Of a stretch of DNA of 27,963 nucleotides, positions 16,199-24,319 are shown piece by piece. The stretch spans positions 1-27,963 of the forward strand of contig PBDC01000001.1 in the NCBI GenBank assembly GCA_002717185.1, read 5' to 3'. Under the pieces are notes generated by a model, which saw nothing but the letters and a program-made list of their open reading frames with translations, searched no databases and had not been told where the DNA came from. Each line of letters starts with the position of its first letter. The stretch's first letter is position 1. Origin of the DNA: Rhodospirillaceae bacterium (GTDB lineage Bacteria > Pseudomonadota > Alphaproteobacteria > UBA8366 > GCA-2717185). The translations under genes were made by a program, and so were the position numbers.

Positions 16199-17508
16199 AG
16201 GTTCACCTCCGACCCGGCGGCGGCCGTCACCGCGGCAAACCCCTGTTCCAGGTCCCAGATCAGATCGTCCGCATCTTCGATACCGACCGAGAGCCGGATG
16301 GTCCCCGGGCCAACTCCCGCGGCCTGCAGCTCGTCGTCACTGAGCTGCCGGTGCGTGGTGCTGGCCGGATGGATGATCAGGCTCTTGACGTCGCCCACGT
16401 TCGCCAGATGCGACCAGAGCGAGACCCCTCGGATGAACGCCTGACCAGCCTCGCGACCACCCGGCAGATCGAACGAAAACACGGCGCCGCAGCCGCCGGG
16501 CAGATACTTCTCTACCAATCGCCGATAGCGGCTGGCATCGAGCCCCGGGTAGGTGATGTTGGACGCCTCGGTATGCCCCTCCAGGAAGGCAGCTACCGCC
16601 CGCGCGTTCTCGACGTGCCGGTTCATCCGGAGCGACAAAGTCTCGAGCCCCTGAAGAAAGAGAAACGCGTTGAACGGACTCATCGCGGCGCCCAGGTCGC
16701 GGAGCGTCTCAGCACGCAGCTTCATCAGATAGCCGTAGGTCCCGAACGTCTCGTGAAATTGCAGCCCGTGATAGGCCGGTGACGGGTCGGCGATCACGGG
16801 AAATCGCCCGTTGGACCAGTTGAAATCTCCCGACTCCACCACGACCCCGCCGATGCTGGTGCCATGCCCCCCGATGAACTTCGTGGCCGAGTGCAGCACG
16901 ATATCCGCCCCCCACTCGATCGGACGGCAGAGATACGGCGTGGCAAAGGTGTTGTCCACGAGCAGCGGCGCACCATGTTCGTGGGCGATACCGGCGATAG
17001 TCTCGATGTCGAGGACGTTGCCACCGGGGTTGCCGATGGTCTCCCCGTAGAACGCCTTGGTGTTGTCCCGCACGGCGCCCCGCCAGGCGTCCGGATCATC
17101 TGGATCGACCCAGGTCAACTCCACCGACATCTTCTGCAGGTAGTGCTTGAGCTGGTTTACGGATCCTCCGTAGAGGGCAGATGACGAGACGACGTGATCG
17201 CCCGGCTGGAGGAGCGTGAACAACGCCGCCGCCTGGCCCGCGATGCCACTCGCGAAGGCCACCGCGCCGCACCCTCCCTCGAGACTGGCCATCCGCTCTT
17301 CGAAGACCGCCACCGTCGGGTTCATGATGCGGGAGTAAGTGTTGCCGTACTCTTGCAGGTTGAAGTACGCGGCCGCCGACTCGGGATCCTCGAACACGTA
17401 GCTCGTGGTCTGGTAGATCGGCACCGCCCGAGCGCCGGTGTTGGGGTCTGGACGCTGGCCGGCGTGTACTTGCCGGGTGACGAACCCAAACTCGCGAGAC
17501 TCTTCCAT
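16195..17508 (-). CDS. metY: O-acetylhomoserine sulfhydrylase
   Basis: A PLP enzyme that makes homocysteine from O-acetylhomoserine and sulfide. The 437 residues include YGNTYSRIMNPTVAVFEERMASLEGG (PLP phosphate-site tyrosine/arginine region), the long ALYGGSVNQL loop, DNTFATPYLCRP (Asp binding the pyridine nitrogen) and the Schiff-base lysine in HSATKFIGGHG (Lys210). The length and the GGVVVESGDFNW segment fit MetY-type sulfhydrylases better than cystathionine gamma-synthase. AGGAG lies 8 nt before the ATG. It sits 15 bp after metX, whose product supplies the substrate, and overlaps the CoA-binding protein gene. Confidence 0.94.
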   Translation of the reverse strand: MEESREFGFVTRQVHAGQRPDPNTGARAVPIYQTTSYVFEDPESAAAYFNLQEYGNTYSRIMNPTVAVFEERMASLEGGCGAVAFASGIAGQAAALFTLLQPGDHVVSSSALYGGSVNQLKHYLQKMSVELTWVDPDDPDAWRGAVRDNTKAFYGETIGNPGGNVLDIETIAGIAHEHGAPLLVDNTFATPYLCRPIEWGADIVLHSATKFIGGHGTSIGGVVVESGDFNWSNGRFPVIADPSPAYHGLQFHETFGTYGYLMKLRAETLRDLGAAMSPFNAFLFLQGLETLSLRMNRHVENARAVAAFLEGHTEASNITYPGLDASRYRRLVEKYLPGGCGAVFSFDLPGGREAGQAFIRGVSLWSHLANVGDVKSLIIHPASTTHRQLSDDELQAAGVGPGTIRLSVGIEDADDLIWDLEQGFAAVTAAAGSEVNL

Positions 17509-17523
17509 TTGGATTACTCCTGG

Positions 17524-18735
17524 TCAGCAGCCGAGAAAGGCCCTGACCATGGGGATCTGGCGGGCCTCTTCAAGCAAGAAGCAGTCGTGGCCGTAGGGCG
17601 CGTCGATGACGTGCAACTCGACGGATCGCCCATGACTCCCCAATGCATTGGCCAGCTGCTCGGACCCGGATGGCGGATACAACCAGTCTGAGCTGAATGC
17701 GATCAGCAACGTCCGCGCCGAGATGCCGGAGACAGCTCTTTCGAGGCTGCCGTTCCCGTGCTGGCGGGCAAGGTCGAAGTAAGTCAGGGCTCGGGAGAGA
17801 TACAGGTAGGTGTTCGCGTCGAACCGCTTGACGAAGGTGCTGGCCTGATACCGCAGGTAGCTCTCCACCTCGAAGTCGGCGCGCGTGAGGTCGAACGACA
17901 CCTCGTCAGTGTCCTGCAGCCGGCGCCCGAACTTCTGGTGCATCGAGTCCGCCGACAGGTAGGTGATATGACCCACCATCCGTGCGATACCCATCCCATC
18001 ATCGGGGTGCTGGCCAGTGCCATAGTAGTGACCGCCCTGCCAGGCGGGATCGCTGGTGATGGCGTTACGCGCGATCGCGTTCCAGGCCACACCCTGCGGC
18101 GCCAGCGCGTGGGTGCTGGCGATCGGGATGATGGCGTCCACGTCCTCCGGATACCGCACCGCCCACTCGAGTGCCTGCATGCCGCCCAGCGAGCCGCCGG
18201 CCACGGCCGCCAGACGCGGAATTCCCAGGGCATCGAGCATGGACCGCTGCACCCGCACCATGTCGCCAACGGTAATCACAGGAAAATCAGCGCCAAAGGG
18301 CCGGCCGGTCTCGGCATTCGTCGACCCGGGACCAGTCGTGCCCTGGCAGCCCCCGAGCAGATTCGAGCTAACAACGTAAAAACGATCGGTGTCGAACGCC
18401 TTACCCGGACCGATCATTCCGTCCCACCAGCCGAGACCTCGCCCCGCGGCGCCGTCACGCTCCTCGGCCCGGAATCCATCCCGCGTGCTCTCTGACGACG
18501 GGACTGCCGCCTGCCCCGCGGCGTGAGCATCGCCGCTGAGCGCATGGCACACCAGAATAACGTTGTCACGATCGGGTGACAGGGTGCCGTAGGTCTCGTA
18601 GGCGACCTGGAGCGGGGCCACGGTGGCGCCGCAGTCGAGCCGCACTCCGGCCGGAAGCTCCAGATACCTGGTCTCGACAACCCCGACCGAACCGGGCACG
18701 GGCCCGCTCACTGACCTCGCCATCCCAAAGATCAT
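17524..18735 (-). CDS. metX: Homoserine O-acetyltransferase
   Basis: MetX acetylates homoserine with acetyl-CoA for methionine synthesis; it is an alpha/beta-hydrolase. Landmarks are VAYETYGTL, CHALSGDAHAAG, WWDGMIGPGKAFDT, the nucleophile Ser in AVAGGSLGGMQALEW (about residue 182), Asp in FSSDWLYPPS and His in PYGHDCFLLE near the C-terminus. Three starts are possible (GTG 18747, ATG 18735, ATG 18723). I chose 18735, with a weak GGA upstream; the start is uncertain by a few residues. It leads the minus-strand metX-metY-CoA-binding operon and is divergent from the osmC-like gene. No SAM riboswitch is visible upstream. Homoserine O-succinyltransferase activity within the family cannot be excluded. 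Confidence 0.92.
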   Translation of the reverse strand: MIFGMARSVSGPVPGSVGVVETRYLELPAGVRLDCGATVAPLQVAYETYGTLSPDRDNVILVCHALSGDAHAAGQAAVPSSESTRDGFRAEERDGAAGRGLGWWDGMIGPGKAFDTDRFYVVSSNLLGGCQGTTGPGSTNAETGRPFGADFPVITVGDMVRVQRSMLDALGIPRLAAVAGGSLGGMQALEWAVRYPEDVDAIIPIASTHALAPQGVAWNAIARNAITSDPAWQGGHYYGTGQHPDDGMGIARMVGHITYLSADSMHQKFGRRLQDTDEVSFDLTRADFEVESYLRYQASTFVKRFDANTYLYLSRALTYFDLARQHGNGSLERAVSGISARTLLIAFSSDWLYPPSGSEQLANALGSHGRSVELHVIDAPYGHDCFLLEEARQIPMVRAFLGC

Positions 18736-18747
18736 AATTCCGTACAC

Positions 18748-18770
18748 GAGATCGCCGGGACCGGCGTCTC
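18748..18770. promoter_or_regulatory. Bulged 10-bp inverted repeat between metX and the osmC-like gene
   Basis: GAGA(T)CGCCGG and CCGGCGTCTC pair over ten positions with one bulged T and a 2-bp centre, GA. It lies in the roughly 100-bp divergent promoter region. It could be an operator or a 5'-UTR hairpin for either gene. No T-run follows, so it is not a typical terminator. Confidence 0.35.
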
Positions 18771-18836
18771 GATGTATGCTGTCGGCCTGCCCCGGCGGCT
18801 ACCACAAGACACATTCAGGGAACGAGGAGAAAACCG

Positions 18837-19397
18837 ATGTCCGAGACCACGGTTAACAATGGCGTCAACGTCCAAGCACTGCTCGACGCCCGCGAGGCGC
18901 TGAAGGACGCCCCCGCGGCCACAAAGTTCAACTGGCGAGCCTCCTGCAAATGGCAGAACGGCACACATAGCACTACCAGCGTCCAGGGCTTCCACGGCCT
19001 CGGCGAAGAGCAGCAGCACAAGACCGAGTTCAGCTTCGACGCCGACCATCCGGAGATCTTTGCCTCCGAAGACCTGGGCGCCACGCCGATCGAATACATC
19101 CTCGTCGGGCTGGCCAGCTGCCTGACCGCGGGAGTGGCAGCGGTCGCCCAAAACCGTGAGATCCAGCTCCGCTCGGTCGAGTCGAAGCTCGAGGGGTCGA
19201 TGGACATCCAGGGCATCCTGGGGATGGACAGCGACATCCGCAACGGTTACGACGACATCAAGGTGACCTTCAACATCGACGCCGACGCACCCCAAGCCGA
19301 CATCGAAGCCCTGGTGGCGCAGTCGCAGAAGCGGTCGGCCGTCTACGATGTGATCACCAACCCGACCAACGTCTCCGTCGCCGTCAACAAGGCCTGA
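18837..19397 (+). CDS. OsmC-family protein
   Basis: A 186-residue OsmC/Ohr-fold protein: an N-terminal strand pair (FNWRASCKWQNG), then GATPIEYILVGLASCLTAGVAAVA, the family helix with its conserved cysteine (Cys95), and a C-terminal KRSAVYDVITNPTNVSV strand. OsmC proteins are thiol-dependent peroxidases, but the second conserved cysteine before KRS.VYD is serine/glutamine here; the only other cysteine is Cys37. The ATG is supported by GAGGAG 7-12 nt upstream. It is followed after 8 bp by an FAD oxidoreductase gene, so the two probably form an operon. Confidence 0.88.
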   Translation: MSETTVNNGVNVQALLDAREALKDAPAATKFNWRASCKWQNGTHSTTSVQGFHGLGEEQQHKTEFSFDADHPEIFASEDLGATPIEYILVGLASCLTAGVAAVAQNREIQLRSVESKLEGSMDIQGILGMDSDIRNGYDDIKVTFNIDADAPQADIEALVAQSQKRSAVYDVITNPTNVSVAVNKA

Positions 19398-19405
19398 CGC
19401 CAGGC

Positions 19406-20677
19406 GTGAATCAGCAAGTAACCACTGTCGTCGTCGGCGCTGGGCATGCCGGTCTCGCAGCCAGTACATGCCTGAGTGAGCGATCGATCGACCACGTCGT
19501 CCTCGAACGTGGCGAGGTGGCGAACTCGTGGCGTCGCGAACGCTGGGACTCCATGCGCCTGCTGACGCCCAACTGGCAGACGCGGCTGCCGGGTCAGAAG
19601 TACCAGGGCTCCAACCCCGACGGCTTCATGACCAGCGCGGAATTGGTCGAGTTTATCGCTGACTACGCGGCAGCGCGCTCGGCCCCCGTGCGTACCCACA
19701 CGACCGTCACGTCGGTGCAGCCCGCCGACGACGGCTATCACGTGGCGACCGACACTGGCGACCTGCGGTGCCGCAGCCTCATCCTGGCCAGTGGCGCCTG
19801 TAATCTACCGACGGTGCCATCCTTCTGCCACGCCGTGCCCTCGTCGATCGAGTGCGTGACGCCGATGAATTACCGGTCGCCGGCTCAACTGCCCGAGGGC
19901 GGAGTACTGGTAGTAGGGGCCTCGGCCACCGGGGTGCAGTTGACGGACGAGATCCAGCGATCGGGCCGGCCGGTGAGCCTATCGGTTGGCGAGCACGTCC
20001 GCCTGCCTCGTACCTACCGGGGCCGTGACGTGCTCTGGTGGATGGCTGCCTCGGGCGTATGGGATGAGCGCTATGACGAGATCGACGATCTAACCCGAGC
20101 CCGCAAGCTACCATCACCGCAGCTGGTGGGGACGCCGAGCCGCGCCACCCTCGACCTCAACACGCTGACCGACGCCGGAGTGGAACTAGTCGGACGCTGG
20201 GCGACCATCCGGGATGGCCGGGCACTTTTCTCGGGCGGCTTAGGAAACCAGTTCGCCCTGGCCGATCTCAAGATGAACCGGCTGCTCGACACCTTCGACG
20301 AGTGGGCCGACCACGCGGAACCACCCGTCGAATGTGCTCCCCCCGAGCGCTTCGAAGCGACCCGCGCACCGGAATCCCATCGCCTGGATCTAGACCTGAA
20401 CAGTGGCGAGATCCGGTCCATTATCTGGGCGACCGGTTTCAGACCGGACTATTCTTGGCTGGACTTACCAGTGCTCGATCGCAAGGGCCACCTGCGACAT
20501 GACGGCGGGGCCGTCGATGCCCCCGGACTCTACGCCATCGGCCTGCCGGTTCTACGCCGACGGAAATCGAGCTTCATCCACGGCGCCGAGGACGACGCGC
20601 GCGACCTGATCGCGCACCTCGCGGGTTACCTCAACGGCACGCCGGCCAACGGATCCCGGGCCGCCGCCACCCCATAA
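19406..20677 (+). CDS. FAD/NAD(P)H-dependent oxidoreductase (flavin monooxygenase-like)
   Basis: A 423-residue two-dinucleotide-fold flavoprotein. The FAD site is VVVGAGHAGLAAS (residues 8-20) with ERGEVANSWRRERWDSMRLLTP following, as in flavin-containing monooxygenase-like proteins. The NADPH site is VVGASATGVQ (169-178), and WATGFRPDYSWL near residue 346 is the usual 'ATGy.pd' motif. The full Baeyer-Villiger fingerprint FxGxxxHxxxW is not present. It starts with a GTG 8 bp after the osmC-like gene. The substrate is unknown; the position next to OsmC suggests thiol or hydroperoxide-related chemistry only by association. Confidence 0.85.
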   Translation: MNQQVTTVVVGAGHAGLAASTCLSERSIDHVVLERGEVANSWRRERWDSMRLLTPNWQTRLPGQKYQGSNPDGFMTSAELVEFIADYAAARSAPVRTHTTVTSVQPADDGYHVATDTGDLRCRSLILASGACNLPTVPSFCHAVPSSIECVTPMNYRSPAQLPEGGVLVVGASATGVQLTDEIQRSGRPVSLSVGEHVRLPRTYRGRDVLWWMAASGVWDERYDEIDDLTRARKLPSPQLVGTPSRATLDLNTLTDAGVELVGRWATIRDGRALFSGGLGNQFALADLKMNRLLDTFDEWADHAEPPVECAPPERFEATRAPESHRLDLDLNSGEIRSIIWATGFRPDYSWLDLPVLDRKGHLRHDGGAVDAPGLYAIGLPVLRRRKSSFIHGAEDDARDLIAHLAGYLNGTPANGSRAAATP

Positions 20678-20698
20678 ACCGTCGCCTACCAGCGCCGG

Positions 20699-20854
20699 CC
20701 TGCCGCGGGCGATGGTGTAGAGCACCTCGGAGGTGGGAATCTTCCTTTCGGGGATGGGCAGGATGTTCTTCGACAGCACGACAATGTCGGCCAGCTTGCC
20801 CAGCCGGAGCGAGCCCTTAAGGTCTTCTTCGAAGGCGGCATAGGGTAAGCTGGC
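20699..20854 (-). pseudogene. Decayed C-terminal fragment of an amidohydrolase
   Basis: Reading the minus strand gives 52 codons with YAAFEEDLKGSLRLGKLADI, then VVLSKN, and SEVLYTIARGR. This is the usual end of YtcJ-type amidohydrolases ('FEED.KGS...GKLAD.VVL', '..VLYTIV.GR'). The rest of the gene is missing on the 5' side, and the frame runs on without a natural stop into the antisense of the FAD oxidoreductase gene. It fills the 208-bp gap between that gene and the next and looks like a deletion remnant. Confidence 0.7.
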
Positions 20855-20885
20855 GGAGCCGGTTAGGCATGGTCGATGGATCGCT

Positions 20886-21704
20886 ATGAAGACTCTCGCC
20901 CACGGCTCCCTAGTCGTCTTCGCCGCCAGCCTTGGGCTGACCGGGCTGGCCTCCGCTCCATCCCCGCCGCCGTCCGGACCGGACGTCGATGTCCGCCAGA
21001 TCATCGACCGGGCGCTTGAGCGGTCAACCTGGGCTCGAGAGCAGAACTTCGGAGCCCGCTACCGCTATCAGATGCGACAGCGGAACCGGGAGTTCGATGG
21101 CGATGGCGCGGTCAAACTCGACGAGTTCTTCCACTATGCTGTCGCGCCGTACAAGGGCGTGCCCTTCGCGAGCCTCCTGTCCAAGAATGGCGAACCGCTC
21201 ACTGAAAAGGATCAGGAAGAGGAGGCCAAACGCTGGGAAAAATTCCTCGGATCGCTCGAGAAGCCTGAGGAAGAGGACGACGACGAGATCGCAATGGTGT
21301 TCGACGACGAGCTGATCGAACGCTACACCGCGACCTACGACGGCATCCAGGAACTGCACGGACGACCAACCTTCGTGCTGTCGTTCGAGCCCAGGCCCGG
21401 CAAACTCCCGGTGCGTCGGCGCACCGACCACGCCCTGAACAACTCTCGGGGCCTGATCTGGATCGACCAGTCCACCTATGAAGTGGCGCGAGTCAGCTTC
21501 AAGCTGACCGAGCGAGTCCGACTCTGGTGGGGTATCCTCGGCAGCATCTCGGACGCCACCGGTTACCTCGAACGGCGACCGGCTGAACCGGGCGGGCCGT
21601 GGCTGCTGTCCGAGCTGGACCTCTACTACCACGTACGCGTGCTCCTCAGCACCACCCGCAAGGGTGAGACCACTACCTGGAACGATTTCGAACCCGTCGG
21701 ATAG
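20886..21704 (+). CDS. Exported protein of unknown function
   Basis: A 272-residue protein with a signal peptide (MKTLAHGSLVVFAASLGLTG, Ala-rich cleavage region) and a proline-rich linker. The mature part has helices with charged stretches (an EKPEEEDDDE acidic run around residue 137) and strands such as RPTFVLSFEPRPGK, GLIWIDQSTYEVARVSFKLT and LLSELDLYYHVRVLLSTTRK. The 'R.LIWIDQ.T.EV.R' pattern recalls LolA/LolB-like or outer-membrane-lipoprotein-sorting beta sheets that carry hydrophobic ligands, but I do not recognise a family with confidence. The RBS is weak. It lies 103 bp before the FAH-like lipoprotein gene. Confidence 0.7.
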   Translation: MKTLAHGSLVVFAASLGLTGLASAPSPPPSGPDVDVRQIIDRALERSTWAREQNFGARYRYQMRQRNREFDGDGAVKLDEFFHYAVAPYKGVPFASLLSKNGEPLTEKDQEEEAKRWEKFLGSLEKPEEEDDDEIAMVFDDELIERYTATYDGIQELHGRPTFVLSFEPRPGKLPVRRRTDHALNNSRGLIWIDQSTYEVARVSFKLTERVRLWWGILGSISDATGYLERRPAEPGGPWLLSELDLYYHVRVLLSTTRKGETTTWNDFEPVG

Positions 21705-21807
21705 TTGTCGAAAAACGCTACTTGCGCCACCAGGGCGTTGCGGCGGGAAATCGGTTGCGACCGCGCTCGACCAGAGCGTACGATCCCGACGCTAGGAGGC
21801 TCTCGAA

Positions 21808-22692
21808 ATGCGCACCCGTTCCTTCGTCGCGACCATACTGCTGTCGGCGCTCATACTTGCTGCCTGTGGCGCCCCCCCCCCGTCATCCGAACCAATCGAG
21901 TCGGCGCAGCCCGCCCAAACCCCGATAGACACCAGCTCGGGGCAGTTCGTCCGCTACTCCCAGGGTGGGGAAACGTCGTGGGGGGTCCTCGAGGGCGAGA
22001 CCATTCGCCAGCTGACCGACGCGCCGTATCTCGAGCCGTCCTTGACCGGTGTGGAGGTTCAGCGCGCCGACGTGAGACTAGAAGCGCCGGTCGACCCGAA
22101 GCTGGTCCTGATGACGGCGTTCAACTTCCACAGTCACATCACCGGTGAACCAGCCGAAGAGCCCGGCATGTTCATCGTCCCGGCCAACTCGATCGTGGGG
22201 CCCGAGGACCCGATCGTCCGTCCTGCCGAGTCGACCGACCTGCATTACGAGGCGGAACTCGTCTCGGTGGTCGGTAAGCGGGCCGAGAACGTGCCGCTCG
22301 AAGAGGCGGTCGACTACATCTTCGGTGTCACCGCCGGCAACGATGTCAGCGAGCGGGTATGGCAGGCCAACGACATCCAGTGGGTGCGCGCCAAGGGCTC
22401 GCGCAGCTTCAACGCGGTTGGACCCGTCCTCGTCTCTGGCCTCGACCGGACGGACCTGGAAATCGTCGGACGCCTCAACGGCGAGGAGCGTCAACGCGGC
22501 AACAGCAGCGACCTCATCTTCAACATGGCCCACATGCTGAGCTACATCTCGCGCTACGTAACCCTCGAGCCTGGCGACCTGATCTGGTCCGGCACCATGG
22601 GCACGACCCAGGCGATGAACGCTGGCGACACCTACGAGGTCGAGGTGGTGGGTGTCGGTGTACTCAGCAACGAGGTGGTGCAAGGCAAGTAG
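21808..22692 (+). CDS. Fumarylacetoacetate hydrolase-family protein with lipoprotein signal
   Basis: A 294-residue protein with an FAH fold. The N-terminus is a lipoprotein signal: SALILAACG gives a lipobox with Cys20, followed by a Pro/Ser linker. The catalytic domain shows HYEAELVSVVGK (metal ligands Glu148, Glu150), GVTAGNDVSERVWQ (Asp179), KGSRSFNAVGPVL and GDLIWSGTMGTT, matching metal-dependent C-C hydrolases, decarboxylases and hydratases of this family. An AGGAGG at 21794-21799, 8 nt upstream, supports the ATG. Cytoplasmic placement is normal for the family, so membrane-anchored export is unusual. A C10 tract (21872-21881) falls just after the lipobox cysteine. The substrate is unknown. 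Confidence 0.85.
   Translation: MRTRSFVATILLSALILAACGAPPPSSEPIESAQPAQTPIDTSSGQFVRYSQGGETSWGVLEGETIRQLTDAPYLEPSLTGVEVQRADVRLEAPVDPKLVLMTAFNFHSHITGEPAEEPGMFIVPANSIVGPEDPIVRPAESTDLHYEAELVSVVGKRAENVPLEEAVDYIFGVTAGNDVSERVWQANDIQWVRAKGSRSFNAVGPVLVSGLDRTDLEIVGRLNGEERQRGNSSDLIFNMAHMLSYISRYVTLEPGDLIWSGTMGTTQAMNAGDTYEVEVVGVGVLSNEVVQGK
21872..21881 (+). repeat. C10 homopolymer inside the FAH-like lipoprotein gene
   Basis: Ten consecutive cytosines encode Ala-Pro-Pro-Pro immediately after lipobox Cys20-Gly21. A change of one base would shift the frame before the catalytic domain, so the gene could in principle be switched off by slippage. The tract length in other cells or reads is not visible here. Confidence 0.9.
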
Positions 22693-22761
22693 CGGTCAGC
22701 GGACATCAGGCGCCGGAGTTGGTTCCGGACTACCGCCGGTCCCGACCGCACGCCTCTACGA

Positions 22762-24276
22762 TCACGGCCGTTCTACAACCGTGAAGTCAAGGTAGGTCGC
22801 GTCGTCGACCGAAGAGGTCGCCGCAGTGACCGCGTAGGCGCCGTCCTCGCGCGACATCCGCACCTGGGTGACATCGACGGCCACCATCTCCGGATCGGGC
22901 CCGGCGTCAAGCGCTTCGAGCAACACGCGACCGTCCATGCTTACCGGAGCCTCGATGCCCCGGAGATGCAGTAGCGTTGGCGCGAGATCGACGTTACTGC
23001 TCGGCACATCCACGATGACGCCGCTCTTCAGGTCTGGCCCAGCCGCCACCAGCGGGTTGTGAATGTCAAAGGGACTCGTCGTGCCATGGCCAGCCACGCC
23101 CCCCTGCGCGGACGTCCCGGGAAACCCGTAGGCTCCGGGCTGGTTGGTCCAATCCGCAGAGTAGAGCACCTGTGCCGCCCGCGGATGGCCCCAGCGGGCG
23201 ACATCGAACGACAGGGTGCCTGGCATGGCGCCCGCGTCGTCACCCGGGGTCACTGGCGCGGTGAACAGAGCCCCGACGCCTTCAGTCCTCTGCAGAACAT
23301 CGACAATCTCCCGTACGGTCGCGTCGTCTCCGTCGCGGACATAGACCGCGCCCGCCCCGGACACGATGCGTGGAGTCCCATCGTCGAGCACTCCCTGGAA
23401 GGGCGCAAGCAGCGCGTCGAGATCCACGGCGCCGGTGTGCTCGGAAAACCCGTGATCGGACGTTACCCAGATGTTTGTCGTGTCGAGCCGTCCCTCCGCC
23501 GACAGCCGGGCCTGGATGCGATCGAGCTCGGCGTCCAGATAGAACAGAGCCTCGCTGGTGAGCTGATGTCCGATGCCGTGACGGTGAGCGGTCGTGTCGG
23601 GATCGCTCAGCCAGAGCATCACAACATCGGGGTCAACCTCTCCCATCGCGACATCCAGAAAGGCGTCGACCACCCAACGGTTACGGCGCCAGTTGGGCGC
23701 ATCCGCCTCCGGCACCGGTCCAACTACCTCGAGTGCCTGCGCATGGAGTGAAGCCGGGCGGGCGTAGTCGTAGTGAATGATTGCGCCACCTTCCGGCGTG
23801 TGGCTTAGCAGATACGACGACCCCGCCGAGCCGGCGCTTGCCACGAGCAGCCGGGCACCGCCCCCCGTCAGCACCTCACCCAGCGTAGTAGCTGTCAACA
23901 GCGGCTCGCCTGCGGCCTCGATTCGCAACAAATTGCCGCGGTCGCTAGTGTCGAGGAAGGCAGTGTCGTCCACTGCGGGGAAGTAGACGGCGTTGCCGAG
24001 CAAACCGTGACGCTGGGGATAGGCTCCGGTTGACAGCGAGGCGGCGTTCACCCGGGTCACCGTCGGGTACACGGCGTGATGACTCCGCATCACAACCCCG
24101 CGCCGCCCGAGGGCGGTCAGAGTCGGCATGGCCTGACCGATGTAATCAGGCCGCAGTCCGTCCAGGATGATGACGAGATCGAGGCGTCGGGGGGCGTTGC
24201 TCGAAGGGCTGGACTCGCCGCAGCCAGCGAGCATGGCCGCCAGCAGGAGCACGGCGGCCGAGGTCAAACGTCTCAT
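22762..24276 (-). CDS. Lipoprotein NPP/alkaline phosphatase-type phosphodiesterase
   Basis: A 504-residue protein with lipobox LAGC (Cys19) and an alkaline-phosphatase-superfamily domain of the nucleotide pyrophosphatase/phosphodiesterase type. The metal Asp39 is in LVIILDGLRPDY, the nucleophile is probably Thr74 in YPTVTRVNAAS, further ligands are Asp227 and His231 in SDPDTTAHRHG and Asp274-His275 in TSDHGF, and the last His is in GHGTTSPFDIHNP. It would hydrolyse phosphodiesters or phosphomonoesters at the cell envelope; the substrate is unknown. It converges on the FAH-like gene (69 bp between stops) and follows a 34-codon membrane micropeptide gene 43 bp upstream. Confidence 0.87.
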   Translation of the reverse strand: MRRLTSAAVLLLAAMLAGCGESSPSSNAPRRLDLVIILDGLRPDYIGQAMPTLTALGRRGVVMRSHHAVYPTVTRVNAASLSTGAYPQRHGLLGNAVYFPAVDDTAFLDTSDRGNLLRIEAAGEPLLTATTLGEVLTGGGARLLVASAGSAGSSYLLSHTPEGGAIIHYDYARPASLHAQALEVVGPVPEADAPNWRRNRWVVDAFLDVAMGEVDPDVVMLWLSDPDTTAHRHGIGHQLTSEALFYLDAELDRIQARLSAEGRLDTTNIWVTSDHGFSEHTGAVDLDALLAPFQGVLDDGTPRIVSGAGAVYVRDGDDATVREIVDVLQRTEGVGALFTAPVTPGDDAGAMPGTLSFDVARWGHPRAAQVLYSADWTNQPGAYGFPGTSAQGGVAGHGTTSPFDIHNPLVAAGPDLKSGVIVDVPSSNVDLAPTLLHLRGIEAPVSMDGRVLLEALDAGPDPEMVAVDVTQVRMSREDGAYAVTAATSSVDDATYLDFTVVERP

Positions 24277-24319
24277 GGCTCGCCCTCTCCAGCAGCGTCC
24301 CGGGGAAGGAAAGGACCGT

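Noticed and set aside
18736..18836. Possible SAM-type riboswitch before metX
   Set aside because: The region is too short and lacks the conserved SAM-I or SAM-II core; only a simple hairpin is present.
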